DNA of 6,395 bases from Candidatus Bipolaricaulota bacterium (GCA_027027485.1 JALVLL010000009.1:1-6395), one strand, 5' to 3'. Counted from the first letter of the stretch, positions 1 through 5,257 are shown. Notes: generated from the letters alone by a model not told the origin. A program made the numbers and translations.

Positions 1-65
1 AGGTGGATTACCCCGATCAGGGGCTTCCCTTGTGGGAATATCTCCCGGAAAAGGTTTCCGCTCAC
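1..65 (-). CDS. BtpA/SgcQ-family TIM-barrel protein, N-terminal fragment
   Basis: Only the first 21 codons plus two bases lie in the window; the rest runs off the left edge. The start is a GTG whose last two bases share the TGA stop of the upstream kinase (GTGA overlap), and an excellent Shine-Dalgarno sequence AAGGAGGT (77-70) sits four bases before it. The peptide reads VSGNLFREIFPQGKPLIGVI followed by H and probably L. The segment KPLIGVIHL matches the conserved N-terminal strand of the BtpA/SgcQ family (usually K-P-[IV]-I-G-x-[IV]-H-L). Family members are TIM-barrel proteins of poorly defined activity, named for an effect on photosystem I in cyanobacteria and also found in sugar-utilisation clusters. 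Coupling to a PfkB kinase favours a metabolic role on a phosphorylated sugar or nucleoside, which is inference. The short fragment limits certainty. Confidence 0.62.
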   Translation of the reverse strand, partial: MSGNLFREIFPQGKPLIGVIH

Positions 66-985
66 CGCGACCTCCTTCCCCAAAGGAGCGTCCCCAGCCT
101 TTCGGCATCGTCTCCACTGAGCCTCCCGAGGAGCTCTTCCACCGCCCTCACGGGGATATCGGGGGGAACGTATCCGCTTGCCCGCAAGGCCCCGCAGAGG
201 TTTCCCAGGAGGCCCTGGACCTCGGGCGGAGCCCCCTCGAGCCTCGCGGCGAGCACCCCGGCGCAGAAGGCGTCCCCGGCCCCCGTGGTGTCCCGGGCTT
301 CCACCTCGAACCCCGGGACATGGAGCTCTCCTCTCTCCCCGATGTAGAGGCAACCCCGTTTGCCCAGCTTGACGAACCTCTCCCCTCCGCCTTCCAGTCC
401 CCGGAGCTCGTCCTCGGTTCCGAAGAGGATCGCGGGGCGAAGGCCCAGGAACCTCGGGATGTGCACAAGCGCCTTAAAGGGCACGGTGTCCAAGCTCCAG
501 GGGATACCCTTGGCCAGAGCTTGCGAGAGGAGCTCCGCGGCGGCCTCCGGCTTCCTCTCCGCGAAGTACCCCGAGACGTGGATCCAGGATAAGTAAGAGA
601 GGTCGAGGTATCTTGCTTCCAAGTGAGCGTTCGCCCCCGGCACGGAGATCATCGAGCGCTCTCCACCCTCACCCACGAAAACAACCACGATCCCCGTGGG
701 AAGCCCGGGATCGCGTTGGACGGAATCGATGTCCACTCCCGCCTCGAAAAGGCTCTTCAGGACGAAATCGCCGAAGGGATCGAAGCCTACCCGGGCGAGG
801 ACGCGGACCTCGATCCCGAGCCAGGAGAGCCACAGGGCCACGTTGGCCGCCCCGCCCCCGAGCCTCACCTCCGCCCTTGGGGCTTCCACCTCGCCTCCCG
901 GGGAGGGCAGGGCCCCGATCCCTAGGACCACGTCCACGTTCACATCGCCGACCACAAGTATCCTGTTCCCCATTTTGTCCCCCAT
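62..985 (-). CDS. PfkB-family carbohydrate/nucleoside kinase (ribokinase superfamily), kinase 1
   Basis: A 307-residue protein of normal PfkB length that would phosphorylate a sugar, nucleoside or related alcohol with ATP in the cytoplasm. Visible motifs are an N-terminal ILVVGDVNVDVV strand (residues 9-20), the substrate-binding GGGAANVA (43-50), and the C-terminal signature DTTGAGDAF (232-240), whose Asp238 is the expected catalytic base with the anion hole in GAGD. The substrate cannot be read from these motifs. The gene overlaps a BtpA-like gene by GTGA, so the two form an operon. Two starts are possible. The ATG at 985 has a -10-like TTTAAC nine bases upstream and would be leaderless. 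The in-frame ATG at 973 (303 residues) is preceded by GGGGGA, a weak ribosome binding site. Upstream, only 27-39 bp separate it from the divergent moaD-like gene. The family is certain, the substrate unknown. Confidence 0.93.
   Translation of the reverse strand: MGDKMGNRILVVGDVNVDVVLGIGALPSPGGEVEAPRAEVRLGGGAANVALWLSWLGIEVRVLARVGFDPFGDFVLKSLFEAGVDIDSVQRDPGLPTGIVVVFVGEGGERSMISVPGANAHLEARYLDLSYLSWIHVSGYFAERKPEAAAELLSQALAKGIPWSLDTVPFKALVHIPRFLGLRPAILFGTEDELRGLEGGGERFVKLGKRGCLYIGERGELHVPGFEVEARDTTGAGDAFCAGVLAARLEGAPPEVQGLLGNLCGALRASGYVPPDIPVRAVEELLGRLSGDDAERLGTLLWGRRSR
70..77 (-). promoter_or_regulatory. Strong ribosome binding site for the BtpA-like gene
   Basis: Read on the minus strand this is AAGGAGGT, an almost perfect complement to the 16S rRNA 3' end, four bases before the GTG at 65. 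It lies inside the last codons of the upstream kinase gene. It fixes the GTG as the start and shows the two genes are translated from one message. Confidence 0.8.
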
Positions 986-1002
986 TGTGGCGTCGTTAAA
1001 CT
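975..1002. promoter_or_regulatory. Overlapping divergent promoters of kinase 1 and the moaD-like gene
   Basis: The 27 bp between the two start codons contain a single AT-rich core. On the plus strand TAAACT (997-1002) is a possible -10 box, 10 bases before the moaD ATG, with TTGTCC (975-980) as a -35 box at 16 bp spacing. On the minus strand the same core reads TTTAAC (1000-995), 9 bases before the kinase ATG at 985; no good -35 is visible for that direction. The two -10 boxes overlap, so the promoters probably compete or share one bidirectional element. This is inferred from sequence only. Confidence 0.45.
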
Positions 1003-1012
1003 TTCGGACGCC

Positions 1013-1258
1013 ATGCGGGTGAGGGTGAAGTTCTTCTCATCGTTCGGGAACCTCGCCGGGGTGAACGAAACCGAGCTCGATCTACCGAACGGAGCCACCC
1101 TTAAGGAGGTGGTGAATAAGGTCCTGGAGGAATTCCCCCAGCTCAAACAGTTCGCCAGGTATATGATCACGAGCCTCAACAACCGGGTGGCGGACCAGGG
1201 AACCGTGGTCAAGGAGGGCGACGTGGTAGGGGTGATGCCGCCCCTGGGAGGGGGCTAG
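1013..1258 (+). CDS. moaD: MoaD/ThiS-family ubiquitin-like sulfur carrier protein
   Basis: An 81-residue protein, the usual size for MoaD. It begins MRVRVKFFSSFGNLAGVNE, the first strand of the beta-grasp fold, continues with LPNGATLKEVVNKVLEEFP (about residues 24-42), which is the turn and helix, and ends GDVVGVMPPLGGG. The C-terminal Gly-Gly is adenylated and thiocarboxylated by a MoeB-like E1 enzyme in this family; the sulfur then goes to molybdopterin by way of MoaE, or to another acceptor. The typical MoaD ending is [PM]P[VL]xGG, with which this agrees. No MoaE, MoeB or other cofactor gene is nearby, so molybdopterin or tungstopterin synthesis is the likely but unproved role; a different sulfur-transfer pathway is possible. 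No Shine-Dalgarno sequence precedes the ATG. The stop TAG overlaps the TAG of the convergent regulator gene. Confidence 0.87.
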   Translation: MRVRVKFFSSFGNLAGVNETELDLPNGATLKEVVNKVLEEFPQLKQFARYMITSLNNRVADQGTVVKEGDVVGVMPPLGGG

Positions 1259-1686
1259 TCCCCCCGCCGGCATTCTGAACAGAGGCCGAACCCCTGCACC
1301 TGGATCCTCTTCAGCTCGAAGCCATGCTCCCGGGCGACCCTCTCGACCTCCGAGGCGATCCGCCCGAGCTTGAACTCGATCACCTTGCCGCAGGCCTCGC
1401 AGATGAGGTGGCCGTGATCCTCCCGGGCGAGGATGTTCTCGTAGTGGGCATGGGCCTTACCCAGGCGCACCTTCCTTATCAGGCCCGCTTCCTCCAGGAG
1501 GTCCAGGGTCCGGTAGACGGTGGCGATGGAGACGCGTTCGTTCCGCAGGCTTTCCCAGATATCGGTGGCGTCGAAGTGGTCCTTTTGGGAAAGGACCGCC
1601 TGCAGGATCTTCCTGCGGGTCTCGGTCACGTTCCTTCCGTGCCGGCGCAGGTAATCCTCGAAGCGCTCCAGGACGTCCTCTTTCAT
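1255..1686 (-). CDS. Fur-family metal-dependent transcriptional regulator
   Basis: A 143-residue cytoplasmic repressor of the Fur/PerR/Zur family. The N-terminal winged helix spans about residues 1-80, with the recognition segment VSIATVYRTLDLLEEAGLI (52-70). Probable regulatory metal ligands are His37 (in HFD), Glu83 (HYE), His91 and His93 (DHGHLIC) and Glu104 (VIEF). Cys96/Cys99 and Cys136/Cys139 form the structural zinc site of two CxxC pairs. Glutamates at positions 83 and 104, where PerR has aspartates, favour an iron-sensing Fur over a peroxide-sensing PerR, but Zur or Mur cannot be excluded. The gene starts 12 bp after the kinase 2 stop and could be read as the third gene of the DIP operon, yet it also has its own promoter and a palindrome resembling a Fur-family box. 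The ATG has no proper ribosome binding site (AGG is too close). Its stop overlaps that of the moaD-like gene. Confidence 0.92.
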   Translation of the reverse strand: MKEDVLERFEDYLRRHGRNVTETRRKILQAVLSQKDHFDATDIWESLRNERVSIATVYRTLDLLEEAGLIRKVRLGKAHAHYENILAREDHGHLICEACGKVIEFKLGRIASEVERVAREHGFELKRIQVQGFGLCSECRRGD

Positions 1687-1695
1687 CCTGACGAA

Positions 1696-1710
1696 AAATT
1701 ATTCTAATTT
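1696..1710. promoter_or_regulatory. Fur/PerR-type palindromic operator (likely autoregulatory)
   Basis: Read on the minus strand the site is AAATTAGAATAATTT: perfect six-base arms AAATTA/TAATTT around GAA. This fits the 7-1-7 layout of Fur-family boxes such as the PerR consensus TTATAATnATTATAA. It covers the proposed -10 box of the regulator's own gene, so binding would block RNA polymerase. The site is strikingly AT-rich in GC-rich surroundings. A looser outer inverted repeat, GACGAAA (1722-1716) with TTTCGTC (1698-1692), encloses it. Confidence 0.6.
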
Positions 1711-1724
1711 CCTAGTTTCGTCAA
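1696..1724 (-). promoter_or_regulatory. Promoter of the Fur-family gene
   Basis: On the minus strand TTGACG (1724-1719) and TAATTT (1701-1696) are separated by 17 bp. TAATTT keeps the T, A and T that matter most in a bacterial -10 box. The predicted transcription start is near 1689, three bases before the ATG, giving an essentially leaderless mRNA. The -35 box and the spacer lie inside the last codons of kinase 2. Confidence 0.6.
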
Positions 1725-2613
1725 CCGATCCTGCCTCCATCACCCCGGGCTCGAGGACCCGGTACCGCAGCGACTCCACCAGCCGCCCCAGCCTGAGGAG
1801 GACGTCCCCGCGGGACTCGGGAACCCCGGCGAGCCCCACGCCCTCCACCGCCAGCGAAGCCGCTGCGGCGGCAAAGTAAGCGGCTTCCACCGGATCACCG
1901 GTCTCGTGGTACCGCACCGCGAACGCGGCGCCGAAAACGTCTCCGGCCCCGGTCTCATCCACCTCGTCGGCCGGTATCGCGGGGATCCTCCCCCAGAAGA
2001 TCCCGTGCACGTAGAGGTCCGCGCCCTCGGCACCCCGGGTGAGGATGAAGACCGGGAAGAGCTCCCGATAGGCCTCCACCTCCTCGGGGGAGAGCTCCTC
2101 GTGGCTCGCGACGACGAAATGGGCGCGTCCCGCCACGCGCTCAAGCTCCCCCCAGCTGGCCTTGCAGACCAGGCCCCTCGGAGAGGGCTTCCTGAGCCAC
2201 CCCTGGGGCGCGATCCCCACGGTGCGCGCCCGGATCGCCTCCAGGGCCTCCGCGGCGCTGAACTCGTTGAGGATGGGACAGAGATAGAGGATCTCCGGCC
2301 TGCGCCACTCCTCCGGGAGAAGGGATAGATCCAGGGGCTCGGCCACCGACTCCACGAATTGGATCCTTCTCTTCCCCCGGCGGCGGTTGACGAACACGGT
2401 GTTTTCGGGGCTTTGGCGCCGGAAGATCTCCACGCCGCCCAGGGCTCCCTCGAAGGGGAAATCATCGGCGGCGCTGGTGAGGACCGCCGCCCTGTAGCCG
2501 AGGTTCCGCGCTAGAACCGATGAATAGGCGGCGGAGCCGCCCACCACGTACCCCTCGTCGCGGAGATCGAGGCACACGTGCCCAACGGCGAGGAAACGAC
2601 CACGCTGGATCAT
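1699..2613 (-). CDS. PfkB-family kinase 2, possible myo-inositol kinase
   Basis: A 304-residue ribokinase-superfamily enzyme. Motifs are FLAVGHVCLDL (7-17), a substrate loop GGSAAYSSVL (25-34) that follows unusually soon after the first strand, APQGWLRKP (135-143), ILTRGAEGADLY (190-201), and the catalytic signature DETGAGDVFGAAF (219-231) with Asp225 as the general base. The short N terminus, the small-residue GGSAAYS loop and the PQGWLR segment resemble the subgroup containing myo-inositol kinases of plants and Thermococcales; this is recalled, not searched. It starts 4 bp after the IPCT-DIPPS stop, so the substrate may be inositol. 1D-myo-inositol 3-phosphate, the product of a 3-kinase, is the same compound as L-myo-inositol 1-phosphate used by IPCT. 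The final codons contain the promoter and operator of the next gene. The kinase family is secure; inositol as substrate is a contextual inference (about 0.5). Confidence 0.9.
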   Translation of the reverse strand: MIQRGRFLAVGHVCLDLRDEGYVVGGSAAYSSVLARNLGYRAAVLTSAADDFPFEGALGGVEIFRRQSPENTVFVNRRRGKRRIQFVESVAEPLDLSLLPEEWRRPEILYLCPILNEFSAAEALEAIRARTVGIAPQGWLRKPSPRGLVCKASWGELERVAGRAHFVVASHEELSPEEVEAYRELFPVFILTRGAEGADLYVHGIFWGRIPAIPADEVDETGAGDVFGAAFAVRYHETGDPVEAAYFAAAAASLAVEGVGLAGVPESRGDVLLRLGRLVESLRYRVLEPGVMEAGSVDETRKLE

Positions 2614-2617
2614 CGCG

Positions 2618-3904
2618 TCACCTCCTTTCGGCGTTGCGTGAGCCCAAAAGGACCGTGAGAGCTACCCGTAGATGGGTGATCAAAGCGAGCACCAGAAAAA
2701 GCTCCCGCACTAGGCCCGCGAGGACCAGGGCCATGCTCAAGAGGATCCGCTCGTCCCTTTTGCCGGGGAGGTAACTCAACGCCGGAACCCGCTCGTACAT
2801 ATCGGCCCCGAAGGCGCCCCGATACCTCTCGGTGGAGTAGCTCACGAGGACCGAGCCGAGGAGCGCGAGGGCCACCACTGGCCACAGGGACGCTGGGACC
2901 CCGAAGGCCAGGGCCAGGCTCAAAAGGTAAGAGATGTCCACGTAGCGGTCCAGGATCGAGTCGATCCAGCCCCCTTTGGGGCTCGTCCTGAGGCTCGCCC
3001 GGGCGATCTCGCCGTCCACCCCATCGAGGATCGAACTCATCTGGTAAAGGACCGCGGCCGCCGCGGGACTGGCGAAGTTGAGCCCGGCCGCGAGGATCCC
3101 CACCCCAAAGGTGGCCCAAGTGGCCTGCCACGGGGACACCCGGTCCACGAGCAAGGCGGAGATCCGGGTGGAGATCCGGCGGTTGAGGAGCCTGGAGACG
3201 AGGCCGTCCCCCGTGCCTTTTACCGCGAGCTTCACCAGGATATCCCTTGCCCGGCGGAGATCCCGAGGGGTGTCGACATCCATCCAGAACTCCCCCGAGA
3301 CCTCGTGGACCGGGGCTTTCGCGCGCTTTACAACGGCGGAGAGCTCGATTACATCGCCCTCGCGAGCGAGCTCCTCCGCCGCCTCGAAAACATCCTCTTC
3401 CAGGACGAAAAAGCCGGTGTCGTACCCGTCGGGGTCGCTCAAACCCTTCCCGATGTCGGCCACCCGCCCCTCGCGGACCACCACCTTCGTGGCCTCGTTG
3501 AGGTCCACGTATTTCGGGGAGCGGTCCACTACCAAGCCCTCCCCCTTGATGGCCCTTTCCATAAAAACCTCGCTGTAGATGTGGTCCCCCATCACGAGCA
3601 CGAAACGCCCCTCAACCGCCTCGCGGGCTAGGTAGAGGGAGTAGCCGTTCCCCCTTTCGGGGTGTGGGTTCAGGACGATCTCGGCCTCAAAGCCATGCCG
3701 CGAGAGGAATTCCCTGAACTCCTCCCGGAAGCGGGGCTGTGTCACCAAGACGAGGCGTTCCACCCCGAGGGCACGTAGTTGGGAAAAGGTCCGGTAGAGT
3801 ATCTCCCGGCCGGCGACGCGAAGGAGGGGCTTGGGGGTGTTTCCCCCCATGCGTCTCCCCTCGCCGGCCGCGAGGATCACTGCTTGCCTAGGGACAGCGG
3901 ACAT
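2618..3904 (-). CDS. Bifunctional CTP:inositol-1-phosphate cytidylyltransferase / di-myo-inositol-phosphate-phosphate synthase (IPCT-DIPPS)
   Basis: A 428-residue fusion, the usual size for this enzyme. Residues 1 to about 225 form a nucleotidyltransferase: AVILAAGEGRRMGG (8-21), TPKPLL (23-28), VMGDHIYS (104-111) and FWMDVDTPRDL (207-217). It makes CDP-inositol from CTP and L-myo-inositol 1-phosphate. Residues from about 235 form a membrane CDP-alcohol phosphotransferase with the complete signature DGVDGEIAR (294-302) then GGWIDSILD (311-319): D294, D297, G298, A301, R302, G311, D315 and D319. Hydrophobic segments lie at about 262-288, 324-355 and 386-411. This half joins CDP-inositol to a second inositol 1-phosphate, giving phosphorylated di-myo-inositol phosphate, precursor of a thermoprotective solute. 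The phosphatase for the last step and inositol-1-phosphate synthase are not in the window. The first gene of an operon with kinase 2 and fur. A weak ribosome binding site, GAGGGTGG, lies six bases before the ATG. A different inositol-containing lipid or solute is the main alternative product. Confidence 0.92.
   Translation of the reverse strand: MSAVPRQAVILAAGEGRRMGGNTPKPLLRVAGREILYRTFSQLRALGVERLVLVTQPRFREEFREFLSRHGFEAEIVLNPHPERGNGYSLYLAREAVEGRFVLVMGDHIYSEVFMERAIKGEGLVVDRSPKYVDLNEATKVVVREGRVADIGKGLSDPDGYDTGFFVLEEDVFEAAEELAREGDVIELSAVVKRAKAPVHEVSGEFWMDVDTPRDLRRARDILVKLAVKGTGDGLVSRLLNRRISTRISALLVDRVSPWQATWATFGVGILAAGLNFASPAAAAVLYQMSSILDGVDGEIARASLRTSPKGGWIDSILDRYVDISYLLSLALAFGVPASLWPVVALALLGSVLVSYSTERYRGAFGADMYERVPALSYLPGKRDERILLSMALVLAGLVRELFLVLALITHLRVALTVLLGSRNAERR
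2621..2627 (-). promoter_or_regulatory. Strong ribosome binding site of kinase 2
   Basis: AAGGAGG on the minus strand runs directly into the TGA stop of IPCT-DIPPS, which extends the match to AAGGAGGTGA with one base skipped at neither end. The ATG follows seven bases after the last G. Such a site next to the upstream stop indicates translational coupling and fixes the start at 2613. Confidence 0.85.
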
Positions 3905-3974
3905 CGCGGTCCACCCTCGCGGAAAAGGAAGGACGAGATCAAACGACGGACATCAGAAGGGCCCTTATTCTCTC

Positions 3975-4001
3975 ATTACAGGATGCGGGGTCGTCTGTCA
4001 A
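3975..4001 (-). promoter_or_regulatory. Candidate promoter of the IPCT-DIPPS operon
   Basis: A perfect -35 box TTGACA (4001-3996) is followed, after a short 15-bp spacer, by TGTAAT (3980-3975), a five-of-six -10 match. The predicted start near 3968 leaves a leader of about 64 nt before the ATG, unlike the leaderless arrangement elsewhere in the window. The short spacer predicts a weak promoter that may need an activator. It sits in the 123-bp gap after pncC, in which I see no rho-independent terminator. Confidence 0.5.
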
Positions 4002-4017
4002 GAGGGGATGGGCCTTT

Positions 4018-4029
4018 GCAAACGTTTTT
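4018..4029. promoter_or_regulatory. Possible LacI-family operator upstream of IPCT-DIPPS
   Basis: The plus strand reads GCAAACGTTTTT, built on the perfect palindrome AAACGTTT with the central CG typical of LacI-family operators; it resembles the PurR core GCAAACGTTTTC at 11 of 12 positions. It lies about 17 bp upstream of the -35 box and touches the pncC stop codon. No LacI-type regulator is encoded here, so the assignment is tentative. Confidence 0.25.
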
Positions 4030-4498
4030 AAGAGCTTTCCAGATATTCCCAGAGGATCCTCAGCGCCGCCGTGGCGAACGAGAACTTGTTGCCGCGCCTC
4101 TCACCCACGAAGCGGTGCTCGCGGACCTCCGTTCCCCCGGGATGGGACAGGGCGATATAGACGAGGCCCACGGGCTTGGCGGGGGTGGCGCCGGTGGGCC
4201 CGGCGATCCCGGTGGTGGAGAGGGCGAGGTCCGCTCCTAAAAGCTTCCGGACCCCCTCGGCCATGGCCCGGGCGCATTCCGGGGAGACGGCTCCCACCGT
4301 ATCGAGGATCTCCCGCGGCACCCCTAGGACCCGCTCCTTCACCGCGTTGCTGTAGGCCACCACCCCGCCTAAGAAGTAATCGGAGGAGCCGGGGACGTCG
4401 GTGATGAGCGATGCCAGGAGTCCCCCGGTGCAGGACTCCGCCACCGCTAAGGTGAGCCCCTTCTCCCGCAGGAGCTTCCCCACCTCGACCTCGATCAT
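4028..4498 (-). CDS. pncC: Nicotinamide-nucleotide amidohydrolase PncC (CinA C-terminal domain)
   Basis: A 156-residue stand-alone CinA C-terminal domain, the normal length for PncC, which deamidates NMN to nicotinate mononucleotide and so returns it to NAD synthesis. Conserved segments are VAESCTGGLLAS (19-30, with the presumed nucleophile Ser22), DVPGSSDYFLGGVVAYSNAVK (starting at 34, ending with Lys54), GAVSPECARAMAEG (69-82) and TTGIAGPTG (95-103), then TPAKPVGLVYIAL. The N-terminal molybdopterin-like domain of full CinA is absent. I chose ATG 4498 because AAGGAGG (4509-4503) lies four bases upstream and because the codon overlaps the sirtuin stop as ATGA. A start at 4519 would add seven residues with no ribosome binding site. 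The gene is the second in a sirtuin-pncC operon, which fits NAD recycling. Confidence 0.93.
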   Translation of the reverse strand: MIEVEVGKLLREKGLTLAVAESCTGGLLASLITDVPGSSDYFLGGVVAYSNAVKERVLGVPREILDTVGAVSPECARAMAEGVRKLLGADLALSTTGIAGPTGATPAKPVGLVYIALSHPGGTEVREHRFVGERRGNKFSFATAALRILWEYLESS

Positions 4499-5250
4499 GT
4501 CCCCTCCTTTTCCAAACATCTCAGGACCTTCCGGGCGAGCTCCGCCAGCTCCCCCCGGATGACCAGGTCGGCGAGGTCATCGTATGGGGTGGGATCGCGG
4601 TTGGCGATGATCACCGTCGCCCCGTTCCTGGCCGCCAAAGGCACCAATTCCGCCGCCGGCCACACCTGGAGCGAGCTCCCCAAGACGAAAAGGAGGTCGC
4701 ACCTCCTCACCTCTTCCCATGCCCTGTCGAAGGCGGGGGTGAGCTGTTCCCCGAAGAGGACCACATCGGGCTTCACCAGGGCACCGCAGCCGCAGCGGGC
4801 GACCCCTTCCTCCCGCACCCGCTCCGCCATCCACTCGAGCTCGTACTTCCTCCCACAGCCCCTGCACGTCCCGGTCCAGGCGTTCCCGTGGATCTCGAGG
4901 ACCGTCTTCGATCCCGCCTTCCGGTGGAGGCCGTCGATGTTCTGGGTGATGACGCCCTTGAGATATCCGAGCTCCTCCAGGCGGGCGAGCATCCGGTGGA
5001 CCTCGTTGGGTTCGGCTTTCCTCATGAGCTCGAAACGGTGCATCCAGAAGGAGAAGAACTCCTCGGGCCTTTTCTCGAAGGCCTCGATGGTGGAGACCCG
5101 TTCCGGGTCGTATTTCCTCCAGAGGCCGTCCGGTCCCCGGAAGTCGGGGATCCCGGAGGGGGTGCTCACCCCCGCGCCGGTAAATGCCCATCCCCTGCGG
5201 GACTTATGCAGATACCCCAGGAGTCGCCCGATCTCTGCCGATGCGAGCAC
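4495..5250 (-). CDS. cobB: NAD-dependent protein deacylase, Sir2 family (sirtuin)
   Basis: A 251-residue sirtuin that removes acyl groups from lysines while cleaving NAD+ to nicotinamide and O-acyl-ADP-ribose. Counting from GTG 5250, motifs are FTGAGVSTPSGIPDFRGPDGLW (starting at 23, NAD site), TQNIDGLH (102-109), EIHGN with catalytic His121, a zinc site Cys129/Cys132 and Cys153/Cys155 (CxxC, CxC), KPDVVLFGE (160-168), then LGSSLQVWPAAEL and ANRDPTPYD. The STPSGIPDFRGP run is like the Thermotoga (class U) enzyme. The open frame extends to a GTG at 5295, but I prefer GTG 5250. It puts 22 residues before FTGAG, near the family norm, and has a TATACT box seven bases upstream. The longer form would overlap the yebC promoter. 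The stop overlaps pncC by ATGA. Adenosyl-cobamide functions attributed to CobB are not implied by the symbol. Confidence 0.94.
   Translation of the reverse strand: MLASAEIGRLLGYLHKSRRGWAFTGAGVSTPSGIPDFRGPDGLWRKYDPERVSTIEAFEKRPEEFFSFWMHRFELMRKAEPNEVHRMLARLEELGYLKGVITQNIDGLHRKAGSKTVLEIHGNAWTGTCRGCGRKYELEWMAERVREEGVARCGCGALVKPDVVLFGEQLTPAFDRAWEEVRRCDLLFVLGSSLQVWPAAELVPLAARNGATVIIANRDPTPYDDLADLVIRGELAELARKVLRCLEKEGT
4503..4509 (-). promoter_or_regulatory. Strong ribosome binding site of pncC
   Basis: AAGGAGG on the minus strand, four bases before ATG 4498 and inside the last sirtuin codons. It decides the start in favour of 4498 over the upstream ATG at 4519, and with the ATGA overlap it indicates coupled translation. 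Confidence 0.82.
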
Positions 5251-5257
5251 GTTATGG

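Noticed and set aside
32..592. Plus-strand open frame antisense to kinase 1
   Set aside because: It lies wholly opposite the conserved kinase gene, is rich in Pro/Gly/Arg and has no recognisable motif.
1740..2465. Minus-strand 241-codon frame inside kinase 2
   Set aside because: It is an alternative frame of the real kinase gene with a Ser/Arg/Gly/Trp-rich product and no domain signature.
3905..4027. A small gene or RNA in the gap between IPCT-DIPPS and pncC
   Set aside because: No convincing short coding frame with a ribosome binding site or stable RNA fold was seen; the gap is explained by the operon promoter and leader.
4498..4519. Seven-residue N-terminal extension of PncC
   Set aside because: ATG 4519 has no ribosome binding site, whereas ATG 4498 has AAGGAGG four bases upstream and forms the ATGA overlap.
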